In this document: in pieces, positions 24,733 through 33,899 of the stretch | How positions within the stretch are numbered: the stretch's first letter is position 1 | Layout: every line of letters begins with the position of its first letter | Assembly: GCA_024291935.2 (NCBI GenBank) | Contig: CM044309.1 | Span: forward strand, 95,319,628 to 95,383,627 | DNA: 64,000 nucleotides | Reading direction: 5' to 3' | From: Okapia johnstoni | Lineage: Eukaryota > Chordata > Mammalia > Artiodactyla > Giraffidae | Program-made: the position numbers and the translations under genes | Notes under the pieces: model-generated | What the model was told of the DNA's origin: nothing | Seen by the model: only the letters and a program-made list of their open reading frames with translations | Databases searched by the model: none

Positions 24733-24832
24733 CCCCTTTCTGAAGCAGGATGCCCCCACTTTCCCTGACTGATTGGGCTACTCTGTGATTTATGGAGGGG
24801 TGTTTTTTTGTTTTTTGTTTTTTTCACTGTAG

Positions 24833-25023
24833 AAGAGCCAGTTTCTACGCATGCCGGTTGGACAAACATTTATATGTGATTGGTGGACGGAATGAAACCG
24901 GTTACTTGTCCAGCGTGGAGTGCTATAACCTGGAGACAAATGAATGGCGTTACGTGTCTTCTTTGCCGCAGCCGCTGGCGGCTCATGCAGGAGCAGTGCA
25001 CAATGGGAAAATATACATTTCAG
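24833..25023 (+). CDS. KLHL14: KLHL14 coding exon 3 of 6 in window (Kelch)
   Basis: This 191-bp exon completes an Arg codon, adds 63 codons and ends with the first base of a Gly codon. It encodes most of one Kelch blade and the start of the next: RASFYACRLDKHLYVIGG, the Y-N-L turn, the conserved W (NEWRYVSSLP), then the next blade's H-A-G-A-V and KIYISG. The spacing GG ... Y ... W is typical of Kelch motifs. The acceptor is ACTGTAG. Only the boundary CAG/GCAAGT keeps the conserved frame with the next exon, so the donor is GC instead of GT. Read-through would reach a stop at 25095-25097. Confidence 0.92.
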
Positions 25024-25104
25024 GCAAGTCATTCCTCCACTTTCTGCTACAAAGTTCAGTTCCAAGGCACTTTCTTGACTTGTGTGTCTATGTTTAATTC
25101 ACAG
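25024..25104 (+). other. KLHL14: KLHL14 mini-intron, 81 bp, GC-AG type
   Basis: The intron begins GCAAGT and ends AATTCACAG. At 81 bp it is near the lower size limit for mammalian introns. Its length is divisible by three, but retention would add a TAA in frame. The nearest GT (25028-25029) would add four bases and shift the frame, so the GC donor is the only one that keeps the Kelch frame. Confidence 0.88.
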
Positions 25105-25263
25105 GGGGTGTACACAATGGAGAATATGTCCCGTGGCTATATTGCTATGACCCCGTCATGGACGTCTGGGCTCGAAAACAAGATATGAACACAAAACGCG
25201 CTATCCACACTTTGGCTGTAATGAATGATCGCTTATATGCAATTGGAGGAAATCATTTGAAAG
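25105..25263 (+). CDS. KLHL14: KLHL14 coding exon 4 of 6 in window (Kelch)
   Basis: This 159-bp exon adds two bases of Gly, 52 codons and the first base of a Gly codon. It completes one Kelch blade (GG, then LYCYDPVMDVWARKQDM with Y-D-P and W) and starts the next (KRAIHTLAVMNDRLYAIGG). The acceptor is AATTCACAG. The donor AAAG/GTCCTC matches consensus only at AG/GT, an unusually weak site, yet it is the only position that joins in frame to the next exon. Read-through would stop at 25332-25334. Confidence 0.92.
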
Positions 25264-25904
25264 GTCCTCTTTTTTTAAATCACAATAACATTTGCATCTC
25301 ATGTTTCTTGCTAAGGGGGTTTCTCGTTAGATAATCATAGTTAACCAAGTATAAAACATGTTGACCAAATAAAATCTACTCTTTGCAAATTAGCAGTACC
25401 CTTGGGCAAGCACTTATTTTGGCTTTCCTGCAGATAGGATTATTTTGAAGTTACCACACACATTAAAGAAATGAATAATGATGTCTACAGAAAATAAAAA
25501 ACAAGAGCATTAATAACTGAAAAGCACAAACAATTGGTTGTAACAGTGAATTCAGTAAAATAAATTATCCCTTATCACCAAGTTATAGTAATGGATTTTT
25601 TCCAGAAAATTGTTTTTGTAATCATCGTAAAGACCTTTTTTTTTAATTTAGAGCTGCACAAAGAAATGAATGTGATTTTTCTTAAAGAAAACAGAATTTC
25701 ATGTCTAAATTTAGAATTACTTCTTTGAAGAGTTGAATATCAAACCATCTATGATTCTCAAATTCTTTCCATTTGCTTATTTAATAAGTAACGTAGTATT
25801 TTTAGAACCATATATGGCTCTTTTCCCTCCTTATTATGTATATGGCAGCAAGTTTTTTGCAGTTTGTGTGCATGTGTGCAGAACTAAATTTTACAGGAAA
25901 GCAG

Positions 25905-26040
25905 AGAGAGATATGATATTGAGAACATTGTGGAACCACTTTGAGCTTCAGTTTTCTCATCTGTAAACGAAGAAGCTGGTCAAGTTGGTCTCTAAAATCT
26001 CCTCCAGCTCTGACCTTCCATGATTCTTGAAACTGAATGA
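25905..26040 (+). repeat. MIR SINE fragment
   Basis: Contains the MIR-type phrase TTCAGTTTTCTCATCTGTAA followed by TGGTCTCTAAAATCTCCTCC. It is diverged. Confidence 0.6.
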
Positions 26041-26117
26041 AATGAAATACAGACCATCTGGGCATGGCACATAAGGCCATTTTATGCATTTATTTTCCAA
26101 TCATATACCCATATATG

Positions 26118-26328
26118 GGATTCCTTGGTGGCTCAGATGGTAAAGAGTCTGCCTGCAATGTGGGAGACCTGAGTTCGATCCCTGGGTCAGAAAGATCCCC
26201 TGGAGATGGGAATGGCAACCCACTCCAGTATTCTTGCCTGGAAAATCCCATGGACGGAGGAGCCTGGTGGGCTACCGTCCATGGGGTCACAAAGAGTTGG
26301 ACATGACTGAGCAACTTCACCTTTGTTC
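26118..26328 (+). repeat. Bov-tA SINE with 29-bp target duplication
   Basis: A near-consensus Bov-tA (GGATTCCTTGGTGGCTCAGA to GACATGACTGAGCAACTTCA). It is flanked by direct repeats at 26084-26112 and 26329-26357 that match at 28 of 29 positions, including the 21-base phrase ending ATATACCCAT. The long, nearly intact duplication marks a relatively recent insertion. Confidence 0.96.
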
Positions 26329-26589
26329 ATGCATGTATTTTCCAATCATATACCCATCTTAAACCACAGGTTAGATATGGACATTTATTCTGTTATTTTG
26401 TAATACGTATCTACCCCTAAATGCAATAAGTACTGGGTAAGTGTCATTTTTAAGTAAGTATTTTCAAGTTTATAATACTTAAAGCACATCATCACAGGTG
26501 TTTACATAATCAGACTGTTAAAAAAAGTAAAAGATTTTGAGAGAATTGAATATTCACTTAAGAAAAGCAATAAAGTTTAGTCTGTAGAA

Positions 26590-26758
26590 GTGTGACTTTT
26601 GAAGCCTATTCATTTGGTTTCAAATCTCAGCCTAGCTACAGGCTGTGTGACTTATTTAGGTTAAGATTCCATCTGTTCCTCAGTTTCTCATCTATAAAAT
26701 GAATATAATATAGAACTATCTATAGGGTGGTTGAGAGGATTAAATGAGTTCCTTCATA
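26590..26758 (+). repeat. MIR SINE, split by a Bov-A2
   Basis: MIR body (CTACAGGCTGTGTGACTTAT, then CAGTTTCTCATCTATAAAAT and AGGATTAAATGAG). Its tail (CACTTAGAACCAG) resumes at about 27048, after the Bov-A2. Confidence 0.82.
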
Positions 26759-26764
26759 TAAAAC

Positions 26765-27041
26765 GGAGAAGGCAATGGCGCCCCACTCCAGTACTCTTGT
26801 TTAGAAAATCCCATGGACGGAGGAGTCTGGTGGGCTGCAGTCCATCGGGTCGCTGAGAGTCGGACACAACTGAGTGACTTCACTTTCACTTTTCACTTTC
26901 ATGCACTGGAGAAGGAAATGGAAACCCACTCCAGTATTCTTGCCTGGAGAATCCCAGGGACGGGGGAGCCTGGTGGGCTGGTCTGTGGGGTCTCACAGAG
27001 TCGGACACGACTGAAGCGACTTAGCAGCAGCAGCAGCAGCA
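26765..27041 (+). repeat. Bov-A2 SINE inside MIR
   Basis: Two Bov-A units joined by CTTCACTTTCACTTTTCACT end in (AGC)n. CATATAAAAC on both sides is its target-site duplication, and the host MIR continues on the far side. Confidence 0.96.
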
Positions 27042-27429
27042 TATAAAACACTTAGAACCAGATTATTATAAGAAGTCTATAAAATGCTTGCTTTAACTAT
27101 TACTATTTTAAAGCTTTTTAATAAGATTTAAATAAATCTTTACTGATACTCCAAGGTAAACCAACCTTTGCCAATGACATCTAGCCAGGCATTTTTGCTT
27201 TAAATTAATCCAAAACATCAAGGGTTGGGGTTTGGGAGGATTTTTTACTTGTTTGCTTGTTAGGTCCTTCTGACATCTCCCAACTTCACCAGTAAGTTTA
27301 GACATGCATCTTTAGAGGCATAGCTGTCTATTTCTTGGCTCTGGTCATTTATTTTAAAAGAAGCCCTAGCCTTAAATAGGAACCCTGCAAGTTTATTCTT
27401 TGGCGATTCCATTTTGCTATGTCCCTTAG

Positions 27430-27587
27430 GTTTCTCCCATCTCGATGTAATGTTGGTGGAATGCTATGACCCAAAAGGTGACCAGTGGAATATTCTCCAG
27501 ACCCCCATTTTGGAGGGTCGCAGTGGTCCTGGCTGTGCAGTGCTCGATGACAGCATTTACCTGGTGGGAGGCTACAGCTGGAGTATG
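27430..27587 (+). CDS. KLHL14: KLHL14 coding exon 5 of 6 in window (Kelch)
   Basis: This 158-bp exon completes a Gly codon with GT and adds 52 codons, ending in frame after an ATG codon. It provides the turn and W of one Kelch blade (VECYDPKGDQWNILQ) and the start of the next (GPGCAVLDDSIYLVGGYS). The acceptor is TGTCCCTTAG and the donor is ATG/GTATGT. The frame stays open past the donor to about 27690, but that extension has no domain character. Confidence 0.92.
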
Positions 27588-27979
27588 GTATGTGTCTACA
27601 TTTACCTCCTCATCCTCCTTTTTGCTTGTGCTTACTTTTCATTTCCCTCCAAATGTGTTACCACCCACGAATGCCTTTTAAGAGTATCATGATTATATGC
27701 ACACAGTAAATTACTTTAAGCAGTAAAATAGAATCAGTGTGGTTGCTGTAGAGCTGGCTTGCTATCTGGTCAATTGTATCACAAAATGCGGTAGGTCTCT
27801 GCTTCTCTCCCGTCCTCATGCTTTGCAGCTAAAAGTCGGGCTGAAGTGGTTTTACAGATGTCTGTTAAATCTATTTAGGAGAGTCTGAAAAGTTTCTGAC
27901 CGGCAAAGCATAGCAAATGGAAAATAATTGTTCAGTTATCCACAAATTCTATTTAGGATTATGTAATTTGCCATTGCTT

Positions 27980-28520
27980 TCCACTTTGCCCTCCTCTTTA
28001 CCATGAAAATTTCCAAACATACACAAAAACTGAGCGTTCAATGGGCCCTCATTAGTGCACCATCCAACTTCGACATCTATCAGTGCTTTGCAATACTTAA
28101 CTTTATCTCTCCTCCTAAAAATATTTGGTTGAAGCCATTTGAAGCAAATTTTAGACATATTATTTCAACCTAAATGCTCCAGTATTTCTTTTTAAAAAAA
28201 TCGTTTGTTTATATAAACACACTATTATTATTACACCCAATAAAATCAAGAGTAACTCCTTTATATCCTATCCATTTTCAAGTTTATCCCATTGATCTGG
28301 AAAAAAAAAAACCTGTTTTTCAAATTGACATGTTCAAATTAGGATCCAAAAGGCCTCACTTATATTTTGCTATTATATCTCATACATCCCCCACAATCTG
28401 GAGAATTACGCCTGCCCCTTGTTCTGTCCCATACCATTGACTTGTTGAAACAGCAAGGTCAGTTATCTTATAGATTTCCCAACATTCTGGTATTGGTTAA
28501 TGATTTCCTTGTATTGACAT
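27980..28520. repeat. Ancient interspersed repeat, family not certain
   Basis: The order of phrases (GAAGCCATTTGAAGCAAATTTTAGACATAT, split here as GAAGCCATTTGAAGCAAATT then TTAGACATAT; AGAGTAACTCCTTTATATCC; TATTTTGCTATTATATCTCA) resembles a common old mammalian repeat, probably of L1 or related origin. I cannot name the family safely. Confidence 0.45.
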
Positions 28521-29260
28521 TTAAAAATAGTCCTCTGTCTCCATACTGTTATCGGTAAGGACCTAAGTTCAGCTTTTAAAAAGATTTTTTAAATTTATTT
28601 ATTTTATTAACAGCAAGAACATACAGGAAGGGGACTATGTAATTCAAATGACGTATCAGAAGACACATAAGTCTAATGGTCTACACAGCCACTTTTGAAA
28701 TGATGACTGTATTTTCCTATATATATGTGTTGGTTTTATAAGATTAATTTGGGGTTTTAATAATATTAGTTAGCCTCATTTCTTTTGCATCCAACAAGAT
28801 TGTTATTTAAAGTTTTGAAGAGCCTTAAAAAGTTATAGTCATGTGGAAGCGAACTGTATTGACATATATCACTAGATATTGATCTACATCCTTATTTGCT
28901 GGTGCATTGCTAGCTGCAAAAGTATGTATGTTTGGAACCAGAAAATGACTATGTTGGTTGGGATTTTGGGTTTTTTTCTTGCCTATGGTAAAAACAAGGC
29001 TTCTCTGGTTGAGAAAGGGAAATATACAAGCACTAGCCTCTGAGGTTGACAAAGGAAACAAAATCAAAGACATTTTTTTTTATTTCTCATGTAGCCCCTT
29101 GAAAACAAATAAATCAACATGTGAAGAAGTTGACAAACCTTCATTTCCCGTTTATTTTAAACTGATTTTGAACCCTCTGTCTCTGATTCTCTATAGTAGT
29201 AATGTAAAAAATGGAAAAGTGAGGTGATAATCTAAAATCCAATTTACTTCAACTATTTAA

Positions 29261-29410
29261 ATATTTAAGATAATTATTTCTTTTTTTAAACTTAAACCAG
29301 AGGGATAATTTCCAACTTGGGGTAAGTTATCATAGAATATTTAAGATAAATTTTCCTTTTTTTAAACTTAAACTGGAAGGATAATTCCTTATGTGGGCTA
29401 AGTTATCATA
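29261..29410. repeat. Diverged tandem duplication, 2 x 76 bp
   Basis: Units at 29261-29336 and 29337-29410 share ATATTTAAGATAA, a T run, TTTAAACTTAAAC, GGATAAT and TAAGTTATCATA in the same order and spacing. It lies about 250 bp upstream of the last coding exon. Confidence 0.9.
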
Positions 29411-29657
29411 AAGGATTTGTAAACCATCTAGGCCATTATAGTTGCTTGACTTTTATTATCAGCCACACATACACACAAAACCTTGCTGGTCTCAAATTCT
29501 CCCTTAGAATACAGTAGTTTAAAATTCACTGCTTTTATTTGGAATTTTTTAGCAAGAGCAGAAAGACAAGACTGTCTTCCCAATGTAGGTGATAAATAAG
29601 GTTGCCATGGTGCTTCTCTGACCAGCCTTCCCTAAGGCTCTCTGCTCTCCATTCCAG

Positions 29658-29798
29658 GGAGCCTACAAGTCATCCACAATTTGCTATTGTCCAGAAAAAG
29701 GCAGCTGGACAGAACTCGAAGGAGATGTGGCAGAACCGCTGGCAGGGCCAGCCTGTGCAACAGTTATCCTGCCCGCCTGTGTACCTTACAACAAATAA
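29658..29798 (+). CDS. KLHL14: KLHL14 terminal coding exon (6 of 6) with stop
   Basis: This last coding exon starts in phase 0 with GAYKSSTICY and encodes 46 residues to TAA at 29796-29798. It carries the closing part of the final Kelch blade: the Y-C-P turn, the conserved W (KGSWTELEGDVAEPLAG), and a short tail ending VPYNK. The acceptor is CTCCATTCCAG. With the five exons before it the joined product is 272 residues, consistent with the C-terminal part of a 628-residue KLHL14 (family length from memory). A longer out-of-frame reading of the same exon is a shadow. Confidence 0.92.
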   Translation, partial: GAYKSSTICYCPEKGSWTELEGDVAEPLAGPACATVILPACVPYNK

Positions 29799-30569
29799 CA
29801 CCAGGAAACCCCGGAACGACACATTCTAGGAAGCAGTGACAAGTGACATCCCTATTGTAGCCAGAACAATGCATTCTAATGGTACATCTGCCGAAACCCA
29901 CCTTAGCGTCTGATGATTTACAAGAAGCTACAAGAGGAAAAGACCTGTTCTTGAACGGAAACTCTGTCTGTAACTCGGATCACATCAAACTTCCTGTGGT
30001 GACAGACTCTTCCATTTCAGACTGGTTTTAACTTGTCCCAGCTTTATGAAATCCCCTCACGTGGATCTCGACTTCCAACAGGAGAAAGAAAATACAGAAG
30101 AGTGCCCCCCTGAGAGACCTGAGATCAGTATTGTGCATTGTAGTTTACCTGCATGTGATCTATGTTGAAGTTTTGGGGATATTGTGTTCATGAATGATTC
30201 CAAATTTGACCCACCAAAACACTCATACTACGTTACAGAAATGGCCACTGATTCTATATTCCTAATCTGTGGCAGCTTCACAGATTCTGTAGGCAACACA
30301 GTTATAGAAAATCATGTAAGACTGAAGAGGAATGTTTTTGTTTCCATAGAACTTCATTTTATATACCTTCTGCCCCTTACAGCACCTCATGGGAACAGAG
30401 AAGAAAAAGATATTGGCTCTTATAGCAACTTCTTTCTGCCCTGTCGGTTCCAGGCTAGCCAGAGTCATAAATTCTGTGTCCTCAGTTTTATCCAAAAGAT
30501 TAAAACAAAAGGCACTATTCAGTTTATAGAGGCTCAGGCTTTCTCATTTGGGGCAGTAAGTAGCGAACA

Positions 30570-30762
30570 GGGCCTCCTAGGTGGTGCTAGTGGTAAAGAA
30601 CCCTCCTGCCAATGCAGGAGGCTTAAGAGACATGAGTTCAATCCCTGGATTGGGACAATCCCCTGGAGGAGGGCATGGCAACCCACTCCAGTATTCTTGC
30701 GTGGGGAATCCCATGGACAGAGGAGCCTGGCGGGCTACAGTCCATGGGGTCGCAAAGAGCCT
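30570..30762 (+). repeat. Bov-tA SINE in the 3'UTR
   Basis: The head GGGCCTCCTAGGTGGTGCTA and Bov-A core end near CATGGGGTCGCAAAGAGCCT. It is in sense orientation, so it would be part of the mature mRNA. Confidence 0.94.
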
Positions 30763-31590
30763 AAGGAGCAAACTGTAGCTCCTCAAACAATACCTCTCCC
30801 TCCCTCTTCCACACCTTCGGCTCTAGAAAAGACTCTAGGTGTGGCTCTAGAAAAGCACCTGATGAATCCACCTTCCCCCCAACACATTACATTTCTTTGT
30901 TGTCACCAGAGATGCCTGGGCTCAGTGAAGCAAGTCATCACTAGCTATCTTGAGAAGCATGAGGAATTTAGGAGCAGAAGGTCAGAAAAGCATGAGACAG
31001 TATCAGTGTGACCTACAATAGAGAAAAACTAGCAGGAACGTGGATTTGATTTTCAAGCTCTTCAGAGCTGCCACAACAACAATTAGGAATAAATCAAAGC
31101 CTAAAATATTTTGTGAATCACCCAGAGATGTTTTCAAATCCCTCAACAAGTATGTCGTTCAAAAATAACCCCATAGGGAAGCCACCGATTAAAATGGCCC
31201 TGGTGACAAGGTTTCACTGCGGAGCATGTCAAGATGGATGGGTGTACTGGAATCCAATGCCATTTCTACAGTAAAGTGCAATCCTTGTTGTTTTTGTATT
31301 TATTTGTATGTTCAGATCCAAAGGATCCGTTGTAAAAATATATATATATATAAATATATATATCCAGTGGAATCAGCTTTTCATTTATTTTTCCTTGATC
31401 ACATATGAATACATAGAAAGAAAGGTTATAGTACTTTGTGATAAAATTCCCAGCCGATGTCATGAAGAATACAAGGTCTCCTTCAAAACCTTTTATCGTC
31501 AACAGTCCCCATCTCTTCCAAAAGTCAGTTTATACAAGGGTATTTGCTTTCCTTGGACTTGTTCTTCATTTATTTTTTATTTCTAGCCAA

Positions 31591-31600
31591 AATAAATAAA
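31591..31600 (+). terminator. KLHL14: Candidate poly(A) signal, overlapping AATAAA pair
   Basis: Two overlapping AATAAA hexamers (31591 and 31595). Another AATAAA lies at 31673. Confidence 0.45.
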
Positions 31601-31757
31601 AGCGTTTATGAGAACTATAAGTAAAGCTTTCTGTATTTCAGAAAGGCGTAAACTATTAGAAAGTGAAGAGTGAATAAATAAATAAGTCACAGAGAATGTA
31701 AATTTTGTACAGTATTAGAATGTGTAAATGAAGCTTGCTTGGAAGGGGAAAACTTTA

Positions 31758-31763
31758 AATAAA
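31758..31763 (+). terminator. KLHL14: Candidate distal poly(A) signal AATAAA
   Basis: An AATAAA sits about 20 bases before a TGT-containing, T-rich stretch (ACTGTCTCTCATATTCTG), a fitting layout for cleavage near 31780. It is my preferred end of the gene. Confidence 0.5.
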
Positions 31764-32116
31764 AACTTTATGTACTAATTCAACTGTCTCTCATATTCTG
31801 ACTTATAAAGCATGTGTATAAATCTACACATTAAGTTGTTTGAGGGCTTGTAATTTGTAAATACATAAATATTTTTATTCTGCCGATGCACTTTACCAAT
31901 TTATTTAGCTTCCTGGCCCTACATACATGTATGTAGTATTAATGCTAAAAATTACAGAATGTTTCAGAAAAAATGCTGTGAGTTACAAATCATGAACCGA
32001 ATCTGGTTTTTCCATTGTAAAAATGTTACAATGAGGCATACTTATCCAAGATCTAATAACAGAGTACTTACAGAAATTATTAGAAGCACCTTATGCATGA
32101 AACAATTCTTGCACAC

Positions 32117-32141
32117 TTTCTAAAGGGTAACCCTTTAGAAA
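32117..32141. repeat. Perfect 12-bp palindrome, 1-base centre
   Basis: Arms at 32117-32128 (TTTCTAAAGGGT) and 32130-32141 (ACCCTTTAGAAA) are exact reverse complements around a single A. The right arm overlaps the first bases of the telomere-like array. Confidence 0.97.
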
Positions 32142-32176
32142 CCCTAACCCTAACCCTAAACCCTAACCCCAACCCT
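32140..32176 (-). repeat. Interstitial telomeric repeat, six units
   Basis: AACCCT units start at 32140, 32146, 32152, 32159 and 32171. There is a variant AACCCC at 32165 and one extra A at 32158. On the minus strand this reads TTAGGG. It is short and slightly degenerate. Confidence 0.95.
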
Positions 32177-32618
32177 AGATGAATCACATATTTAATTAAG
32201 TCAACTCTCTAAATATACAGTGTTTCATTTTATTTTTAGAAATCTGAGGGAAAAAAAAGTTGTGCAGGGCAAGGAAAGGATGGGGCTGTGGAAGATAGTA
32301 GGAGAAACTGAGGCATGTGGTTGCAGGTTTGGGCAAACTTCCAGGCAAAGAGCCTGCAAACTAGAAAGTATTTAATCCTTCCCTGGCAAATCTTCCATTA
32401 TTGATGACTAAACTGGTAATTAAAGGGTCATTTGACTCTCCCCAGTATTCCACAGAAGCAAGAGTAATGGAGTTTCTTTTACCCACTGAATCTTCAGCTC
32501 ACCATGCTAGTGTAGCATAGCAGAAAAGGCCCTTCTCTATAGTAGCCTCCTCCTCTCCTGAGTCAATGGCCAGTTGTTGCAGAACTTCTTTCCAATACTC
32601 TGAAGCCTCAAAAGCTCT

Positions 32619-32891
32619 GCTGCTACTGCTGGTAAGTCGCTTCAGTCGTGTCCGACTCTGTGCAACCCCATAGCCGGCAGCCCACCAGGCTCCCCCTTCC
32701 CTGGGATTCTCCAGGCAACAACACTGGAGTGGGTTGCCATTTCCTTCTCCAATGCATGAAAGTGAAAAGTGAAAGTGAAGTCGCTCAGTCGTGTCCAACT
32801 CTTCGAGACCCCATGGACTGTAGCCTGCCAGGCTCCTCCGTCCATGGGATTTTCCAGGCAAGAGTACTGGAGTGGGGTGCCTTCACCTTCT
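32619..32891 (-). repeat. Bov-A2 SINE (reverse)
   Basis: Reverse Bov-A2 with both units and the linker AAAGTGAAAAGTGAAAGTGA. The 13-bp target duplication CCTCAAAAGCTCT flanks it at 32606-32618 and 32892-32904. Confidence 0.96.
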
Positions 32892-32984
32892 CCTCAAAAG
32901 CTCTAGGGCTCACCAGTTATCATGATCAATTAAGCAATTATACCAGGCTTTCTGCTAATCCCAGGGTCCACCTACGTTAAGTCC

Positions 32985-33105
32985 GTGTGTGTTTGCTGAG
33001 TCATACCCAACCCTTTGCAACCCCATGGACTGTAGTACACCAGGCTCCTCTGCCCATGGAATTTTCCCAGCAAGAATACTAGAGTGGGTTGCCATTTCCT
33101 TCTCC
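32985..33105 (-). repeat. Bov-A monomer SINE (reverse)
   Basis: Reverse single Bov-A unit (TTTGCAACCCCATGGACTGT to GGTTGCCATTTCCTTCTCCT). TTAAGTCC occurs on both sides as a likely target duplication. Confidence 0.9.
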
Positions 33106-33693
33106 TTAAGTCCATGACTAGACTAAAACTGGAAGAGAAAACATAAGGACCAGATTTTTTTTAATTAATTAGGCTGTGTCTGTGGTCTTAAAATTAGTAT
33201 CTGTGTATGTTCTCCCCTGTGAGGGCCAAATTTCTCATTTCCCAGCTGCTTGACATATCACTTAACCAACTCATCACTATCAACATTGTAAGTACCAAGT
33301 ATTTATTGAGCATATCCTCAAAGGCATCACTGTAAATTCTAGGCTTCTGATTAAACTTGGTTCTCCAGGTCAAAATATTTTTAAATGAACAAGCAAACCA
33401 GCTAAAATTGGATTGGTAAAGCATAGCAAAGCCAATTAATACACACTGGTGAGTATCTTAATAGACTGAGTTCCCGTGGAAGAGGTAGAAGGAAGACCAT
33501 GACTGATCAAGCCTGACTTCCCTAGAAGCACCTGACCTAGAGAATGTTGAAATTTTGGTGGAAAATAAAATGGCAGTGAGAAAAAAGAAGAAAGGTCAGT
33601 ATAAGGAGAAAATATCCAAATACTTAGTATGTTTGGTATAATGGTAGAGTGCTACTCTGCCTTGTGCATTAAATATGGGCCTTATATTGGGTT
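33106..33693. other. Intergenic stretch with nothing recognised
   Basis: AT-rich unique sequence without gene features. Confidence 0.5.
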
Positions 33694-33899
33694 GTGTGTG
33701 CATGTGAAGTCACTCAGTTGTGTCCAGCTCTTTGTGACCCTACGGACTGTAGCCCGCCAGGCTCCTCTGTCCATGGGATTCTCCAAGCAAGAATACTGGA
33801 GTGGGTTGCCATTTCCTTCTCCAGGGGTTCGAAGCCACATCCCTTATGCCTCCTACATGGGCAGGCAGGTTCTTTACCACTAGCACCACTTGAGAAGCC
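33694..33899 (-). repeat. Bov-tA SINE (reverse)
   Basis: Reverse Bov-tA from GAAGTCACTCAGTTGTGTCC to CTAGCACCACTTGAGAAGCC, with a partly deleted middle. Confidence 0.93.

Larger units (their letters stand above)
15755..24832 (+). other. KLHL14: KLHL14 intron
   Basis: The intron runs from donor GTAAGT to acceptor TTCACTGTAG after a T-rich tract at 24803-24824. It holds reverse and forward L1 3' ends, a BovB fragment and eight Bov SINE copies, listed separately. Repeat-free stretches without visible genes are 16475-16990, 17380-18660, 18885-19380, 19890-21240, 21520-21735 and 22930-23390. Confidence 0.82.
25264..27429 (+). other. KLHL14: KLHL14 intron
   Basis: The intron runs from donor GTCCTC to acceptor TGTCCCTTAG. 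It contains MIR pieces, a Bov-tA with a long target duplication and a Bov-A2. The remainder (25264-25900, 26360-26585, 27065-27429) shows no gene and no named repeat. Confidence 0.82.
27588..29657 (+). other. KLHL14: KLHL14 last intron
   Basis: The intron runs from GTATGT to CTCCATTCCAG. Positions 27588-27970 and 28570-29250 show nothing recognisable. An old interspersed repeat (27980-28520) and a 76-bp tandem duplication (29261-29410) are listed separately. Confidence 0.82.
29799..31780 (+). other. KLHL14: KLHL14 3'UTR (end approximate)
   Basis: The sequence after the stop is continuous and lies before the last candidate poly(A) signals. It carries a Bov-tA at 30570-30762 and a short TA run near 31340-31365. 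The 275-codon open frame at 30184-31011 runs straight through the SINE, has no known domain and lies downstream of the stop, so I treat it as chance. The true end depends on which AATAAA is used. Confidence 0.7.
31785..32610. other. Downstream flank of KLHL14
   Basis: Apart from the palindrome and telomere-like array at 32117-32176, this stretch shows no gene and no named repeat. Confidence 0.5.

Noticed and set aside
25028..25029. GT dinucleotide as the donor instead of the GC
   Set aside because: Using it would add four bases and break the Kelch frame that continues perfectly in the next exon.
25264..25275. U12-type donor
   Set aside because: GTCCTCTTT differs from the U12 consensus at three internal positions, and no TTCCTTAAC-like branch site precedes the acceptor at 27430.
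26118..26190. tRNA-like sequence with box A and box B
   Set aside because: This and similar stretches are heads of Bov-tA or CHR SINEs, not functional tRNA genes; the acceptor stem and cloverleaf are lost.
30184..31011. 275-codon open frame, the longest in the window
   Set aside because: It starts after the KLHL14 stop, crosses a Bov-tA insertion and shows no domain. It is a chance frame in the 3'UTR.
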